This document shows, piece after piece, positions 13,376 to 23,994 of a stretch of DNA of 64,000 nucleotides (the stretch's first letter is position 1; each line of letters begins with the position of its first letter). The notes beneath the pieces were generated by a model. That model was not told where the DNA came from. It did no database searches and saw only the letters and a program-made list of their open reading frames with translations. Source of the stretch: Holothuria scabra (taxonomy: Eukaryota; Echinodermata; Holothuroidea; Aspidochirotida; Holothuriidae). The translations under genes and the position numbers were made by a program. The stretch is from assembly GCA_037179385.1 (NCBI GenBank), contig CM074193.1, positions 40,270,846 to 40,334,845 on the forward strand, read 5' to 3'.

Positions 13376-13393
13376 TGGTGCCGAAACCCGGGA
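13376..13393 (+). promoter_or_regulatory. primer-binding site matching tRNA-Phe
   Basis: TGGTGCCGAAACCCGGGA begins two bases after the 5' LTR. It is the reverse complement of the 3' end, including CCA, of animal tRNA-Phe as I know it (acceptor GCCGAAA, 3' end GGGTTTCGGCACCA). All 18 positions agree. It would prime minus-strand DNA synthesis. Confidence 0.85.
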
Positions 13394-13416
13394 AAAAACA
13401 CGACTAAGGTAGCTGA

Positions 13417-14616
13417 ATGAGAATGAAAAAAGCTAAAAAAGTCCAGAACGGCAGCTAGAGGATGGCTAACACGTGAAACACATGTTAAATAACCTGTTGT
13501 ATGTGAAGGGCGTGACTGCAGATGAAATCGACGTCAGACTAGAAGAATTTGACAAACGCTTAAAGGCCTTAGATGACATTCAGGAGCAAATCCAAGAACT
13601 AATATCAGATGAAAAGGACTTGGAAGAAGAAATATCACAGGAAAGTACTGTTCGTAACAAACCTTTAGCCTGTAAGTTAGAAGCTGTACGTGTTAAGGGG
13701 CAATTTAAGTCTAGCTCAGGACCGTCCGCATCCTCAGGGAGTTCCCTATTGTCAACCCGTTTGCCTAAGCTTGAACTGCCAAAATTTAGCGGTGATATTA
13801 CAACCTGGCAGTCATTTTGGGACAAGTTCATTGCAATCGTTGATAAATCTATCATCCCAGTTATCAACAAGTTTACCTATCTGCAGTCTTTATTAGAGGG
13901 AGGCGCCCTACTTTCAATTCAGGGACTGACTTTGACGGATTCTCACTACCAAGTTGCATGTGACATACTAAAAGAGAGATATGGAAGGAAGGAAAGGATC
14001 CGATTCGCGCATATTCAAGCCCTTTTGAATAGATCTATTCCAATTTCTCCCGAATGTACCGTGGCGGAGTTGTGGAAATTAAGGGATGACTTAAATGTTC
14101 ACATCAGAAGCTTAGAGACACTTGAGTTGATGATAAAACGTATGGGCTATTTTTAACACCTTTGATATTGTCACGTCTGCCGGAGGATATTCGCTTAGAG
14201 TGGTCTCGAACCGGTGAAGGGAAGGAAAGCAACCTAGGATTTCTAATGACCTTTTTACTAAAGGAGATTCAGAGGCGGGGACGGTCAGACACTTTCAGAG
14301 ATACTATGGGGTCTAAAAGTGAATCTAGTGCAGATAGTTTGGAGAACAAGTTTTCATCCGCGATGGCCCTCAGACAACCGTTAAAGTTGCAAATAGTAAT
14401 AAGTCTGCGTGTGACATATGTAATCGGAAACATCCTACTTCGAAATGTCGTGATTTAACTAAACTGAGCATCAATGAACGTAAAAACAAATTAAGGTCTC
14501 ATTATTTGTGCTACTGTTGTTTGGGTAAAGGTCATATTGCCCGTGGATGTTCCTCAAGGTGTGGAAAATGTGGAAAACGGCATCATAGTTTAATATGTGC
14601 TGGAGCGGAAAGGCCC
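13417..14616 (+). pseudogene. gag: BEL/Pao Gag region, frameshifted
   Basis: Gag packages the RNA genome. The likely start is ATG at 13,417, followed by a basic N-terminus whose frame is lost in an A run near 13,435 and again near 13,485. The longest open part, about 13,473-14,156, carries a coiled-coil-prone acidic stretch (LDDIQEQIQELI) and then the motif LPKLELPKFSGD, typical of the DUF1759 region of BEL Gag. The frame breaks at a T run near 14,150 and again near 14,380. Three zinc knuckles follow: CX2CX3HX4C at about 14,410, a classic CX2CX4HX4C at about 14,509, and a third ending near 14,613. Breaks at homopolymers could be decay or long-read assembly error. Confidence 0.88.
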
Positions 14617-15540
14617 CAACCTGCTAGAAAGGAGTTCTCGACTAGTGCAGAGGAAGTGTTGGGTGCTTCTCCTAGTGTCCAGGACGAGCGGTCAGCTGAT
14701 GTAAGTACTGGGAATACGGCTCATGTTGGGGTAGCATGTACTGGTGAGCACTTGACTACTGTTTTACAGACTGCCAAAGTAATGGTTGTTGGTAGGCATG
14801 GTATGGTAGAAACTACTCTGTTATTCGACAGTGGGTCGGATAGGTCTTACGTCACAAGTGATTTAGTCAATAGAGTAAGGCCCTAGGGTCAGAGCCCTGC
14901 CTCTAGCATATGCGGTCTTTGGTGGTAACAAAACTAGTGGGTGCAAGTTACGTGCTGTTTATAGGTTGGGGTTACAGAGTACTGTCAAAGGTCTCAATGG
15001 GAACAGTGCTACAGAACCTCTAACCGCAGTTGAAGTACCAGTGATCTGCAAACCGCGGTACGTAGATCGAAAGTTCCTTGTGAATTTTTAAGGGCTTTCG
15101 GAAATTTGGAGTTTGCCGACGATTATGGTACAAACAGAGACGTCACGATAGATGTCTTAATTGGTCAAGACTTCTATTGGAACTTCTTGGAACGGGGTCT
15201 AATTAGGTTAGACGGAGGCCCTGTCGCTCAGGACACAAAGTTCGGGTGGGTAGTTAGTGGGTCTTGGAAAGGCGATTCGGCTGGGACCCAGAGTGTTAAT
15301 TCTGCCCATCAATTGGTTTGTCTTAATGACGTTCCAGAATTAGATTTTCAGAGGATTTGGGACATAGAGCAAATTGGAGTAGGCCCAAATGAAACTGAAG
15401 TGAAGCATGTTAACCCCGTATGGCGGAATTTTGAAAATTCTGTAAAGTACGTAGATGGGGAAGGCCGTTACGAAGTTTCACTACCTTGGAAGAATGAGTA
15501 CGTAGCATCTAGGTTGTTAAATAATGAGAAGCGTGCCAAA
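14617..15540 (+). pseudogene. pol: BEL/Pao protease region (DUF1758/aspartic protease), broken
   Basis: An aspartic protease that would cut the polyprotein. The catalytic motif DSGS is at 14,827-14,838, followed by YVT. Later, the strand-rich part with VLIGQDFYWNFL and FGWVVSGSW (about 15,145-15,275) is typical of the DUF1758/A17 region that precedes BEL reverse transcriptase. The frame shifts near 14,885, has a TAA at 15,089-15,091 and shifts again near 15,100. It ends in LPWKNEYVASRLLNN, the usual lead-in to the reverse transcriptase domain, which is then absent. Confidence 0.85.
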
Positions 15541-16180
15541 AGGAGATATTGTTTCAGGATTTATGGGCACTAGGCATTTCATGGGATGATGAAATTCCTG
15601 CCAGTTACTCCAAAATATTCTGGGGATGGGTTGGTGGTCTGAGTTTGATCCAGAAATGGCACATTCCTCGTTGCTATGTTAATACTGGGTGGGAGAACTT
15701 GCAAAATATCGAAGTTTATGGGTTTGGAGATGCATCTGAGAGAGGGTATGGAGCTTGCGTGTACCTAAGAATCCCAGAGGTGTCAGGCAATTATCTCACG
15801 AGCTTGGTGATTTCTAGGGCTAGGGTAGCACCATTGAAGAAGCAAACCTTACCTAAATTAGAACTCTTGGGGGATTTATTGTGTGCTAAGTTGGTGTCAT
15901 TTGTAATCAAAGCTTCGAGATTGCCAGCAAATACTAGTTAAAAGTGTTGGACTGATTCCACTGTGGTTTTGATTCATTCTGAACCCTGTCAATTGAAAAC
16001 TTTTGTGGCTAACAGGATTTCCCAAATTCAGGAACTCACTAGCTCATCCAATTGATTTCATTGCTCTGGGGTAGAAAACCCGGCTGATCTGGTGACCAGG
16101 GGGATGTTTGCTGATAAGTTGGTATCCAGCAAATTTGGTTGTGTGGGCCCAGTTGGTTGGCTGGGGATGTTAACATGAGT
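15541..16180 (+). pseudogene. pol: BEL/Pao A17-type/RNase H region, fused directly behind the protease by deletion
   Basis: The segment opens at LWALGISWDDEIP, which in BEL Pol lies after the reverse transcriptase palm. It continues through YGFGDASERGYGACVYLR (an RNase H acidic-residue segment) and SRARVAPLKKQTLPKLELL, both hallmark BEL motifs. The expected roughly 270-300 residues of palm, including the YVDD-type active site, are missing between about 15,530 and 15,552. Stops at 15,939-15,941 (TAA) and 16,053-16,055 (TGA) follow; the second stands where the family usually has Trp. ENPADLVTRG after it is the typical RNase H/integrase linker. Confidence 0.87.
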
Positions 16181-17954
16181 ACCGCCCCAACCGTTTGGTT
16201 GCCACAGGAGGGTGATCTGGAGAGAAAAGTGGTGTCAATGTCAGTTCAGTCTGGGACCCCTACCGTTTTTGAATTTGAACGTTGGAGCAGCTTCACTAAG
16301 GCTTTACATGTAGTTGCTTATGTTAATCGATTTTATTGGAACTTAAGGGCGCATTTATCTGACAGAGTACTTGGGTCAGATCTTACCTATGACGAGTTGA
16401 TGAATGCTAAGGTTGTAATGTTGCGGTGCATTCAGAAACAATATTATTTCATGGAGTTAGAGGCATTGAGAAAGAAGGGTAGTGTACCTAAAACTTCCCC
16501 TATTGCTTCCTTGAATCCATTCCTGGCAGAAGATGGTATTTTAAGAATAAAGGGTAGACTTCAGTTATCAGAATTATCTTACGAGGAGAAACACCCAGTA
16601 ATTTTGCCGAAGTGCCACCTGTCCCTTTTGTTGATCAGACACCAGCACAAACTATTAACCCTTTACCGTTGTTTCACGCGGAGCTCGAAACTGCGAGTAG
16701 CTACCCGCAAATTCGGCCACAAGAGCGAGAGAGACAATAGTTTGTGGTCACGGGGTCAATGGCCTACGGAAGCCGATGCGGGGCGGGCTACGTCCGCTTT
16801 TCCGCCCAATCCCGAGGCGCGCAAATATGCCCCGATCGGAGCACAACGGTAAAGGGTTCAACCATGCTGGAGTAGACACCCTGGTTTCAACTTTGAGAAG
16901 TGGCTTTTGGATTGTGGGTCTAAGACGTCAGGCAAAACGGGTGAAAAGGGAATGCATTGCCTGTAAAAGGTTAGACTCCAAACATTGTAGTCACCCAGTT
17001 GCCCCTCTGCCAAAGATGAGGGTCACTAAAGCGCCAGTATTTTCAGTAACCGGTTTAGATTATTGTGGACCATTGTATTGTGTAGATTAACCCACTAAAA
17101 AGCATTACATTTTGTTGTTTACCTGTGCTGTGGTAAGAGCGATTCACCTGGAGCTGACAGATTCCCTCACGCTTTCTGATTGCATTTTGGCAATTCGTAG
17201 GTTTTCAGCCAGGCGTGGGTTGCCTAAAGTCTTTCATTCTGATAATGCTAAAACCTTTGTAGGCGCCGAGGTTCAGCTGAGAAAGTATTTTGGACACTGC
17301 AGCCCACAATGGCGTATTTTGGTTCCTAGAGCGCCTTAATGGGGAGGGTATTATGAACGTCTAGTGGGTTCTGTCAAGTCTGCCCTCAAAAGGACTTTGG
17401 GCTCCAGGTGTCTTACTCGAACAGAGTTGGAAACCACTTTATGTTATGTAGAATGTTGCATTAATTCAAGGCCCTTGACCTTTGTTGGCGACAGTGTGGA
17501 TTCTAAGAGCCCCCTATCTCCTAGTCATTTTTTGATAGGCAGGGCGGCTGGGTTTGTGCCACCTGGTATTAATACAGAAGTCATAGAGGTGAACAAGCAG
17601 GATCTTACTGAAAGGGAAAGTGTACGGCAAGCCCGTCTGGATCAATTTTGGGCAGTATGGACCAAAGAGTATTTAAGGAACTTGCCCCCAGCTTTGAAAG
17701 AATTTGTTCCTCGTTGTAATTTGAAGGCAGGTTCGGTGGTGCTTATTAGTGAGGATAATTTGACAAGAATGAAATGGCCTATGGGAGTTGTGGTTGAAAC
17801 ATTCACAGGAAAAGATGGAATAGTAAGATCTGTAAGGTTAAAAACGTCAAGGGGTATGATAATTCGAGCAGTTCAAAATTTGTATGATCTCGAAATTAGT
17901 GATGGCCAAAATTCATGCCAAGAAGAAAACGGAAGTTTTACAAAAGCCAAGTGA
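16181..17954 (+). pseudogene. pol: BEL/Pao integrase region, interrupted by a MITE and stops
   Basis: Integrase would insert the DNA copy. The zinc-binding HHCC domain begins at HPVILPKCH, is split by the 16,659-16,856 insert, and resumes at HAGVDTLVSTLRSGFW with CIACKR. Core triad residues are visible: Asp at 17,058 (LDYCGPL), Asp at 17,241 (HSDNAKTF) and Glu at 17,355 (YYERLVG). Stops at 17,088-17,090 and 17,337-17,339 break the core. The C-terminal DUF5641-like domain is open at 17,364-17,954 and holds LKAGSVVLISEDN and KWPMGVVVE. Without the insert and one TTAA copy the zinc domain would be in frame, so the insert postdates a readable integrase. Confidence 0.9.
16659..16856. mobile_element. 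piggyBac-like MITE nested in the BEL integrase
   Basis: 198 bp with 14-bp perfect terminal inverted repeats, CCCTTTACCGTTGT at the left and its complement at the right. The left flank is TTAA (16,655-16,658) and the right flank TTCA (16,857-16,860), a TTAA duplication with one change. TTAA targets with CCC...GGG ends are the signature of the piggyBac superfamily. The interior is GC-rich compared with the host element and has no coding capacity. It needs a transposase in trans. Confidence 0.88.
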
Positions 17955-18227
17955 GTGATTTGAGAATGTGATCACCAGATCAGGTCGTGTAGTTTAACCC
18001 GTAGAAAGATTGGACTTGTAATTATTTTGTCTCGTGAAGTTGTTTGAAGTAAATGTTTATTTTTGTATGCCTTATGTCAAGAAACTGTATTTTTGTATGT
18101 TTTCTATGAAAGTGTTTGTATATTCTGTACTTTCTAAGGGCACGGGTAAAAGTAAATAGTTTATGTACAGTAGTAACAGTCTTAAATATACTTCTAGCGA
18201 AATCTGTTTGATTGAAATTTCTCCAAT
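17955..18227 (+). other. BEL 3' untranslated region
   Basis: T-rich non-coding sequence between the integrase stop and the polypurine tract. No motif recognised. Confidence 0.7.
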
Positions 18228-18238
18228 AGGGGGGAGAA
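18228..18238 (+). promoter_or_regulatory. polypurine tract of the BEL element
   Basis: AGGGGGGAGAA directly abuts the 3' LTR, the standard place for plus-strand DNA priming. Confidence 0.85.
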
Positions 18239-18489
18239 TGTTATAGATTCCGCTTCCGAATTGTGTTGTAAATTTAGGTTGTGTGAAATTCTTTGTATTT
18301 GGTATTTAGACTGTTTCTGTAGCTTTGTATTGTTGTATTGTTTTGGCACGTGCAATAGCAATAAAGAAAAATCGGGCGGCACTTGCCAAGTAGCGCTTAC
18401 CGGAGAAGGTTGTGTGTTTCCTTATTTTGTTTCTTCTGTTACGTTCGTTTTTGCTCAAGTCCGAGTTTGAGTTTTGAGTTTCTTGGACA
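18239..18489 (+). repeat. 3' LTR of the BEL/Pao element
   Basis: 251 bp, TGTTATAG...CTTGGACA, with AATAAA at 18,360-18,365. It differs from the 5' LTR at three positions, about 1.2 percent. It is followed by the target copy ACTAC. Confidence 0.96.
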
Positions 18490-18494
18490 ACTAC

Positions 18495-19030
18495 AGTGCG
18501 GGGTGAGACTGAGGAAAAGCTTTTTTCACAAGCTATCCAAATGTGTTACAAATCTTTTTTATCATCAAAGCGTTTTCTGTTTTCTGTCAAAGATTTGAAA
18601 GTATTAATGTTATCGGCCATTTCGAGGACTATGTTTCACAAGATTTAAAAACAAAAACAGGCTGAAGCATAATTGTTCCTTTTAGGCTTCAGGCTTCCCA
18701 AATGAGCCACAATTTTTTATCTCTTTGATTTTTCTTAAATATGTTACCCTAGTTATAATACTGTTCTATTTTTGGGGCAAATGCTTAAAAGAATTTGGAT
18801 ATTCGACCATTTCTGCTATTGTGTTGTGGAATGCTTTAAAGCAAAACTGGCAAAAATAAAAGCTTTTTGAGCTGCTCGAATAGGTACAGCGATTTTTGGA
18901 ATCTTGTTGATTTTTCATAAAAATTTTACCTCGTTTACGATTTTTCTTTCCTTTTCGAGCATATCATTTTAAGTGTGCCCATTATTCCACGTGCCCATGA
19001 AAATTTGGAAATTAGTTTGAAATTTTCAAT
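18495..19030 (+). repeat. diverged tandem duplication downstream of the BEL insertion
   Basis: Segments about 18,596-18,770 and 18,790-18,960 share, in order, CCATTTC, a TTTAAA with CAAAA and CTGGC or CAGGC block, a GCTTTT/GGCTTC block, and TTGATTTTTC with TAA and TTACC. Unit is about 200 bp. No coding potential. Confidence 0.45.
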
Positions 19031-19797
19031 TTCTTAAGTTTCACGAATAGGGACTACTAATCCGTCTTTCAAAAATACATAGTTTAAATGAAACAATCTA
19101 CCAAATGCAAATATCTTATCTAGTGTAGAACATAACGAGTTTAAATGACGGTGTACAGTTCAAACTACTGACAGTTTTTAAGACTCAATTGACAAGGAAG
19201 GGTAATTTGAGAAAATTTTACAGGAGGAAAAATCCCTTGAAGAAATTGATCCTTCTTTGGAAACACGGACGCTATAAAATTGGTTCCCAATCTCTTAAAC
19301 TATCGGAAAATCATACTCACTGCAGGGTATGTCAATGAGTTTTAAAAGCCAGTAAAAGCTAAAGCCGAATGCTTTAGACTTGCCAGCCTTTTGCTAGCTA
19401 AAACAATCCGATCACTTTGATATGTCGTCGTTAATGATCGAGGCGGGAGAAAATATTTAGTTCATTTTAATGCATTAAGTAAACATGGCATGTGAAGAAT
19501 GAGCTAAAATCACATCAACCGATCAATTCCAACAACAAAACGTCACTTTCTAAATCATCATACATTATAAGAATTACGGACGATGCATCATTTGAATTTT
19601 TGAAACTCTTGTTCAATATCCTCGAATATTCTGAGATTAATAGTGTACATGTCTAGGTAATTCCGAGCAAATTAAAAGAATGCCTCAAATAAGTTATCAC
19701 ACATTTGACGGGTCAAAATTTACAAACTTAAAACGTAGTTGTTTGCCCAATTAACGTGTATCCCAAGTCAAAAATATATATTACATGATTACAGAGC
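19031..19797. other. unannotated DNA
   Basis: Nothing supported. The last 100 bp may belong to the duplicated block that follows, because GTGTATCCCAAGTCAAAA resembles sequence upstream of the 26.3-kb copy. Confidence 0.4.
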
Positions 19798-21350
19798 AAG
19801 AAAATAAATTCAAATAGTTCAACTCCCATTTTCATAGGACATACCTGAGCTAAAATATAAAATGTTGAAGTTTGATCACTCAATTAAAAATGGTACATTG
19901 CACAGTAGTTTTTCACGGTGATGTCATTGTTGTACTACACGAGGTAAGGTCTTTATATTTGTTTCATGAAAATTACTGCACCTTGTACCTGTATGTGATA
20001 GCTTTCGTGTACTACAGTTAATTATTAAGCCCTCTCTGTACAACATGTAATGCCAGCAAACAGGAAGCGTTCAAGGTCAGAAAAACATTTTTAATTTTGA
20101 AAGGGAAACAAAGCAGGTAATGTGAGTCAATAATTGCACAATATAGCCTACTATTTTGTTTTAAGTGAATAAATTTCAACATTTAATTTCTCAACAATGT
20201 CAACAGGAGTTAGAGGAATAAGATTCAGTTTGCAAACTCTAAAATAAATACTTTTAAAATTCTAGTCTTACGATACATTTTAATGTCCCTAAATTGTAAC
20301 AGGTGCTGTAACCAATATTTACGGTAAGTGCTGGTCAGTTAATTTTTGAGGTCATTTTTTCTTCGTCAAACCATTTTCCCACCTATTGAGTAAGGGCCTT
20401 ACCCCGAAATGTGTCCAACATTGGTCTGGACAAATACATCTGTACGTGGTCAGAGTCGGTAAAAATGATTAACATATTTGCGCCGTCATACATTTATACG
20501 AGTGTGTCGAGGGAAGGTGTCAATGGAGAGGAGACTCCCTTCAACTACATAAGATGCAATTTGGAAGATTGGTGGAACATATTGTGCAAGTTTGAGGAAA
20601 ATTTGTAGAACATTGTGACACTCTTACAAAGAGGAAACCAGTGATTTTTTTTTTCGCTTTTGGAAATATTGGGAGAAGGGATACACTGGATATGCGTTTG
20701 TCGATTGTATCTGAAACGGTGTTCTTGTGAAATAACTCAAATCCAGTGGAGGTATATAGTAGGTACACCCAACGATGAGTCCCGTGCCTTGTGACTGGTG
20801 ACTCCACTATACAGCTATAGTGCCACACTTAACTTGGAAGAGTCCAGATATCACATAAATGTCCCACAGGGTCAACCTTTACCCGGCAAGTATCGGAAAA
20901 GGGGGAGCCTAACTTAATGCCTCGTCAGTCCCGACGGATTCTGAGACGGATGATCTTTAATGCCTTTTCATAGTTTTTTTGCCACGAGATGACCTGATGT
21001 CTGACATTCTGCTTTACAATTTGACAAAATCCTGGCAAGATTTAAAAAAAAATGGCACTGGCAAGATTAAAAAAAATGGCACGTTTAAAAAAGTAGTCTA
21101 AAGGTCTGGTGATGTGACATACAAAGATAGATATGTGATGAAAAAAACATTAAAACCTAGAAAAAAGGAACAATTTATATAAGAATCCTTCAAACAATTC
21201 ACCATTCCGCGCTTTACCCTGCATAAAAATGTTCATAACATGCAAATGATGTGACGTTGAGAAAGAGAATATCATACCTGACCTTGCTGCATTTTTACAG
21301 AGTATTGACTCTTAAAACTTCTGTAACAATTAGAAGGGCACATCATAAAT
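19798..21350 (+). repeat. collinear duplicated block, copy A
   Basis: The first 420 bp align well with 26,278-26,705: AAAATAAATTC, CAACTCCCATTTTCATAGGAC, CCTGAGCT, GCAAACAGGAAG, then GTTTTAAGT with AATAAA and TTCAACATTT. After a less alignable middle, 21,110-21,290 matches 27,300-27,500 around GCATAAAAATG and AACATGCAAATGATGTGA. The order and spacing are similar in both copies. This is either an old segmental duplication or two copies of a long unclassified repeat. The frames at 20,411-20,828 have no motif. Confidence 0.55.
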
Positions 21351-21599
21351 ATTTTTTTGGTTAAAGACATTCAAAACTGGTAAAAAGCACCGTATGCTTT
21401 GCTTCTCAAAATTCAAAATGACACCAGGCCAGTCTTTATACCGGAAAATCACAGACTGAAAACAACAGAGTAGTATTCCCACTAAAGAAAGGAAATAAAA
21501 ACAAACAAGGATACAATCTATCATGGGAAGTAATAAAAGAAAATATATCTACCAAAACACTTAACATCCTTGTAAGCATGATTTCTAATATATTATGCA

Positions 21600-21790
21600 G
21601 TCAGTAAGATAAGATTTAAGAACACACCAACACGAATGTGTTATTTATTGTCATGCTGTTCAAGTCCTCCCGTTTAGTCGCCTCTTACGACAGGCGGGGA
21701 ATACCGTGGGCATATTCTACAACCCCCAGCTCACAGGGGAGAATATAGTATGCAGAAACACAACTAAAGCAAGACGGGTGAAGCAAAAAT
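21600..21790 (-). mobile_element. SINE-like unit with a conserved central motif
   Basis: Read on the minus strand, 21,675-21,715 gives CACGGTATTCCCCGCCTGTC followed at once by GTAAGAGGCGACTAAACGGG. I recall near-identical sequence in SINEs of many animals, discussed as a deeply conserved central domain (I believe the Nin domain), but I cannot verify the name here. GTCG...CGAC makes a small stem. No clear tRNA head or target duplication is visible, so the copy may be truncated. No other copy lies in this window. Confidence 0.5.
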
Positions 21791-22399
21791 TGGTCTTCTA
21801 TATGACGATTGTAGTTTCCAAAATAATCTGAAAAATAATCATCATACTTGGTTAACCATATAACGGTAATTTGAACTAAATGTCAATGTTTTGATTATGT
21901 AGATTACCTACAATAACAAATAACAAAAATAATCGTTAAAAATACTTAGACTACAGATAAATCTATTGTAATTTCTCTACTACTTCCGTTACACTTTTTG
22001 TATTTTGATCAGTTGTTACGAAATGGGTTGTAACATGCGTGACTGTCTGGTAAGGTCATTACTGTCGTCGCATGTCAGACTCCGGAGGTGGGGGCACAAA
22101 CTAAGGGCAAAGGAAAATGTTGCGGGCAAATATTTTCCTGCAATCTTACGCGCAGCCACAGCGGGCGTACCTGAGGGTGAAGTCCCATAGCCTGAAAACG
22201 GGTACCAAAATTGAGCGACTCCGTTTAAAGAGCTAACAGTTAAACTTTGTTTCGGAAACAAATTCAAATTCTGATCTTGAATACGGATCTTTCCTTTGCC
22301 TTGAAATAATGAGAACGGCTAATGTATTTAGTACTACGGATGAGACACCCAAATGATCTTTGCGGTCGAAACGAGAAAATAGAAATAGCACGAAATTCT
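21791..22399. other. unannotated DNA
   Basis: No supported feature. Two opposed frames at 22,005-22,267 overlap in a slightly GC-richer patch without recognisable domains. Confidence 0.4.
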
Positions 22400-23060
22400 T
22401 AAACTTGTATTAAAGGGGAAGTTTAGGCAAATATTTAGGTTTCACATATGGAAGAGGAGCTTAATCTAAACAGTGTGGTCAAATTCCCATTCCAACCGGA
22501 CATGCAGACATATCTTTAGATACCAGTAAAAGAAGTAATTCGCTTTGTGTTCCAAAGTGACTTTGGTGACATCAAAGATTACATCACTTCCTTACATCTA
22601 CAAGGAAAGCTTTGTTTTTTTGTTGTTGTTGTTTTTGTTTTTCAGACTATTGAGTTGACATTGAAGTTAATTGAAATAGGACCTCCTCCCTGTAGTGAAT
22701 GCAAAGTTTGTAAAGTTCTCATACCACTCAAGTTTGCAATCATTTTCCAACAATATTGTTGGGGAGTAAACTTTGTAAAGTGTTGTGAGGTTCAAAGAGA
22801 AACAAAATATTTCCATTAATACGAGGATATGATGTGATATGTACTTGCTTCAAGTTCACATCTTGTTGAAAATTTGATAAATTTACCTGCTCATGTTTTG
22901 AGTACCATACATCGGATTTCAATTGAAATTTTTATCGAAATGCCTAGGAAAAGTACCGCCGCTAACATATCATACCTTGGTGTGACTGCAAACTCTTCTT
23001 TTAAGTAAGATCACCATTTTACTCAACATCCCGCTCAAAAGCTAAAATCATAAAAAGTTT
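22400..23060 (+). repeat. dispersed repeat family R1, copy b
   Basis: Aligns with 645-1330 throughout: TTAAAGGGGAAGTTTAGGC, ACATATGGAAGAGGAGC, the TTTTTCAGACT block, GATATGATGTGATATGTAC and CATACATCGGATTTCAAT. The frame 22,547-22,819 is not conserved in copy a and is rejected as a gene. Confidence 0.65.
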
Positions 23061-23994
23061 CTGATTAATACTCCAAAATTACTTAACCTCAAAATTCGTC
23101 GAGGATCCTCGGTCCGTCACACTGTGTACAACAACCCAAGTGTTAATCCATACACACCGCTACCCTTTTCACAGAGCAGTTCTGCTATGGGAACACGTCG
23201 TCGACTTTTTGAAGAGTCGGTCACCCTCCCTTTTTAAAACCCGGAATCTCTGAGGTTTTAGCACATATCTCGGTAAAAATAAAGTCTCTGGAGAGGTATA
23301 TTTCTTAGGGGGAAATGGGGCAAGGAAACAATTTGCCGACAATGTCCCCCCCCCCCCCCCCGTAGCACTGTCACTGAAGGTCAACTTGAACGATAAATCT
23401 CTCAACGAGCCACAAAGTAAACGTCTAGTTATGAGTCTATGACAACGTGTGGTTACCACCGGTATGGCTACACTCAATACCCCACAAAGTGAAACAAATG
23501 TGGGACAATTACAGGCTACCTTACCTGTGACACATATTCCCGCCGATCAGTCCTTTGTAGGAAAATCATGACGGACATTTTGTGTAAACATACAACAGGT
23601 CAACATTTTTAAGATTCTTATGAAATCGGGATGATTGACTCTGTCGCTCGGTCTCCAATCTAATCCACTCATTTTGAATATCTGCATAAAAAGACGCTTC
23701 TAAAGTTACTTATTGTATATATGAATAAGTACTGGGAAATAATCTGTGTCAAAAAAGACTCATCTCTGATACGCCCGCAGTTAAATTTATACTTTGAGAT
23801 CCCGTGTAATGACAACAGCACGGATGAACTACATATCTGATATAAACACACATCCTCGAGACCGAACAAGCTTGTATAATTTGATCGATGTACTTCTTTC
23901 TCATCTCTTATTACATTTTAGATTGTTTAACATTTGCTATTCAGTAAAGTTCGTGACTTTTACTTCGTGTTATGACATTTTTGATATGAAGTGA
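23061..23994. other. unannotated DNA with a 16-base C run
   Basis: C homopolymer at 23,346-23,361. No gene or alignable repeat found. Confidence 0.45.

Larger units (their letters stand above)
13118..18494 (+). mobile_element. BEL/Pao-type LTR retrotransposon lacking the reverse transcriptase core
   Basis: A complete insertion: target copies ACTAC at 13,118-13,122 and 18,490-18,494, two 251-bp LTRs, a primer-binding site, Gag-Pol remnants and a polypurine tract. The 5-bp duplication, TG...CA LTR ends, Gag with a DUF1759-like region and three zinc knuckles, a DSGS protease, A17-type protease/RNase H and an integrase with DUF5641-like tail all fit BEL/Pao. The part of Pol that should hold reverse transcriptase is missing at about 15,540. 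The coding region is broken by several frameshifts and stops and by a nested MITE at 16,659-16,856. The LTRs differ at 3 of 251 sites, so insertion was recent relative to the other repeats. The element cannot make its own reverse transcriptase and must have been copied in trans, unless the breaks are assembly errors. Confidence 0.95.
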
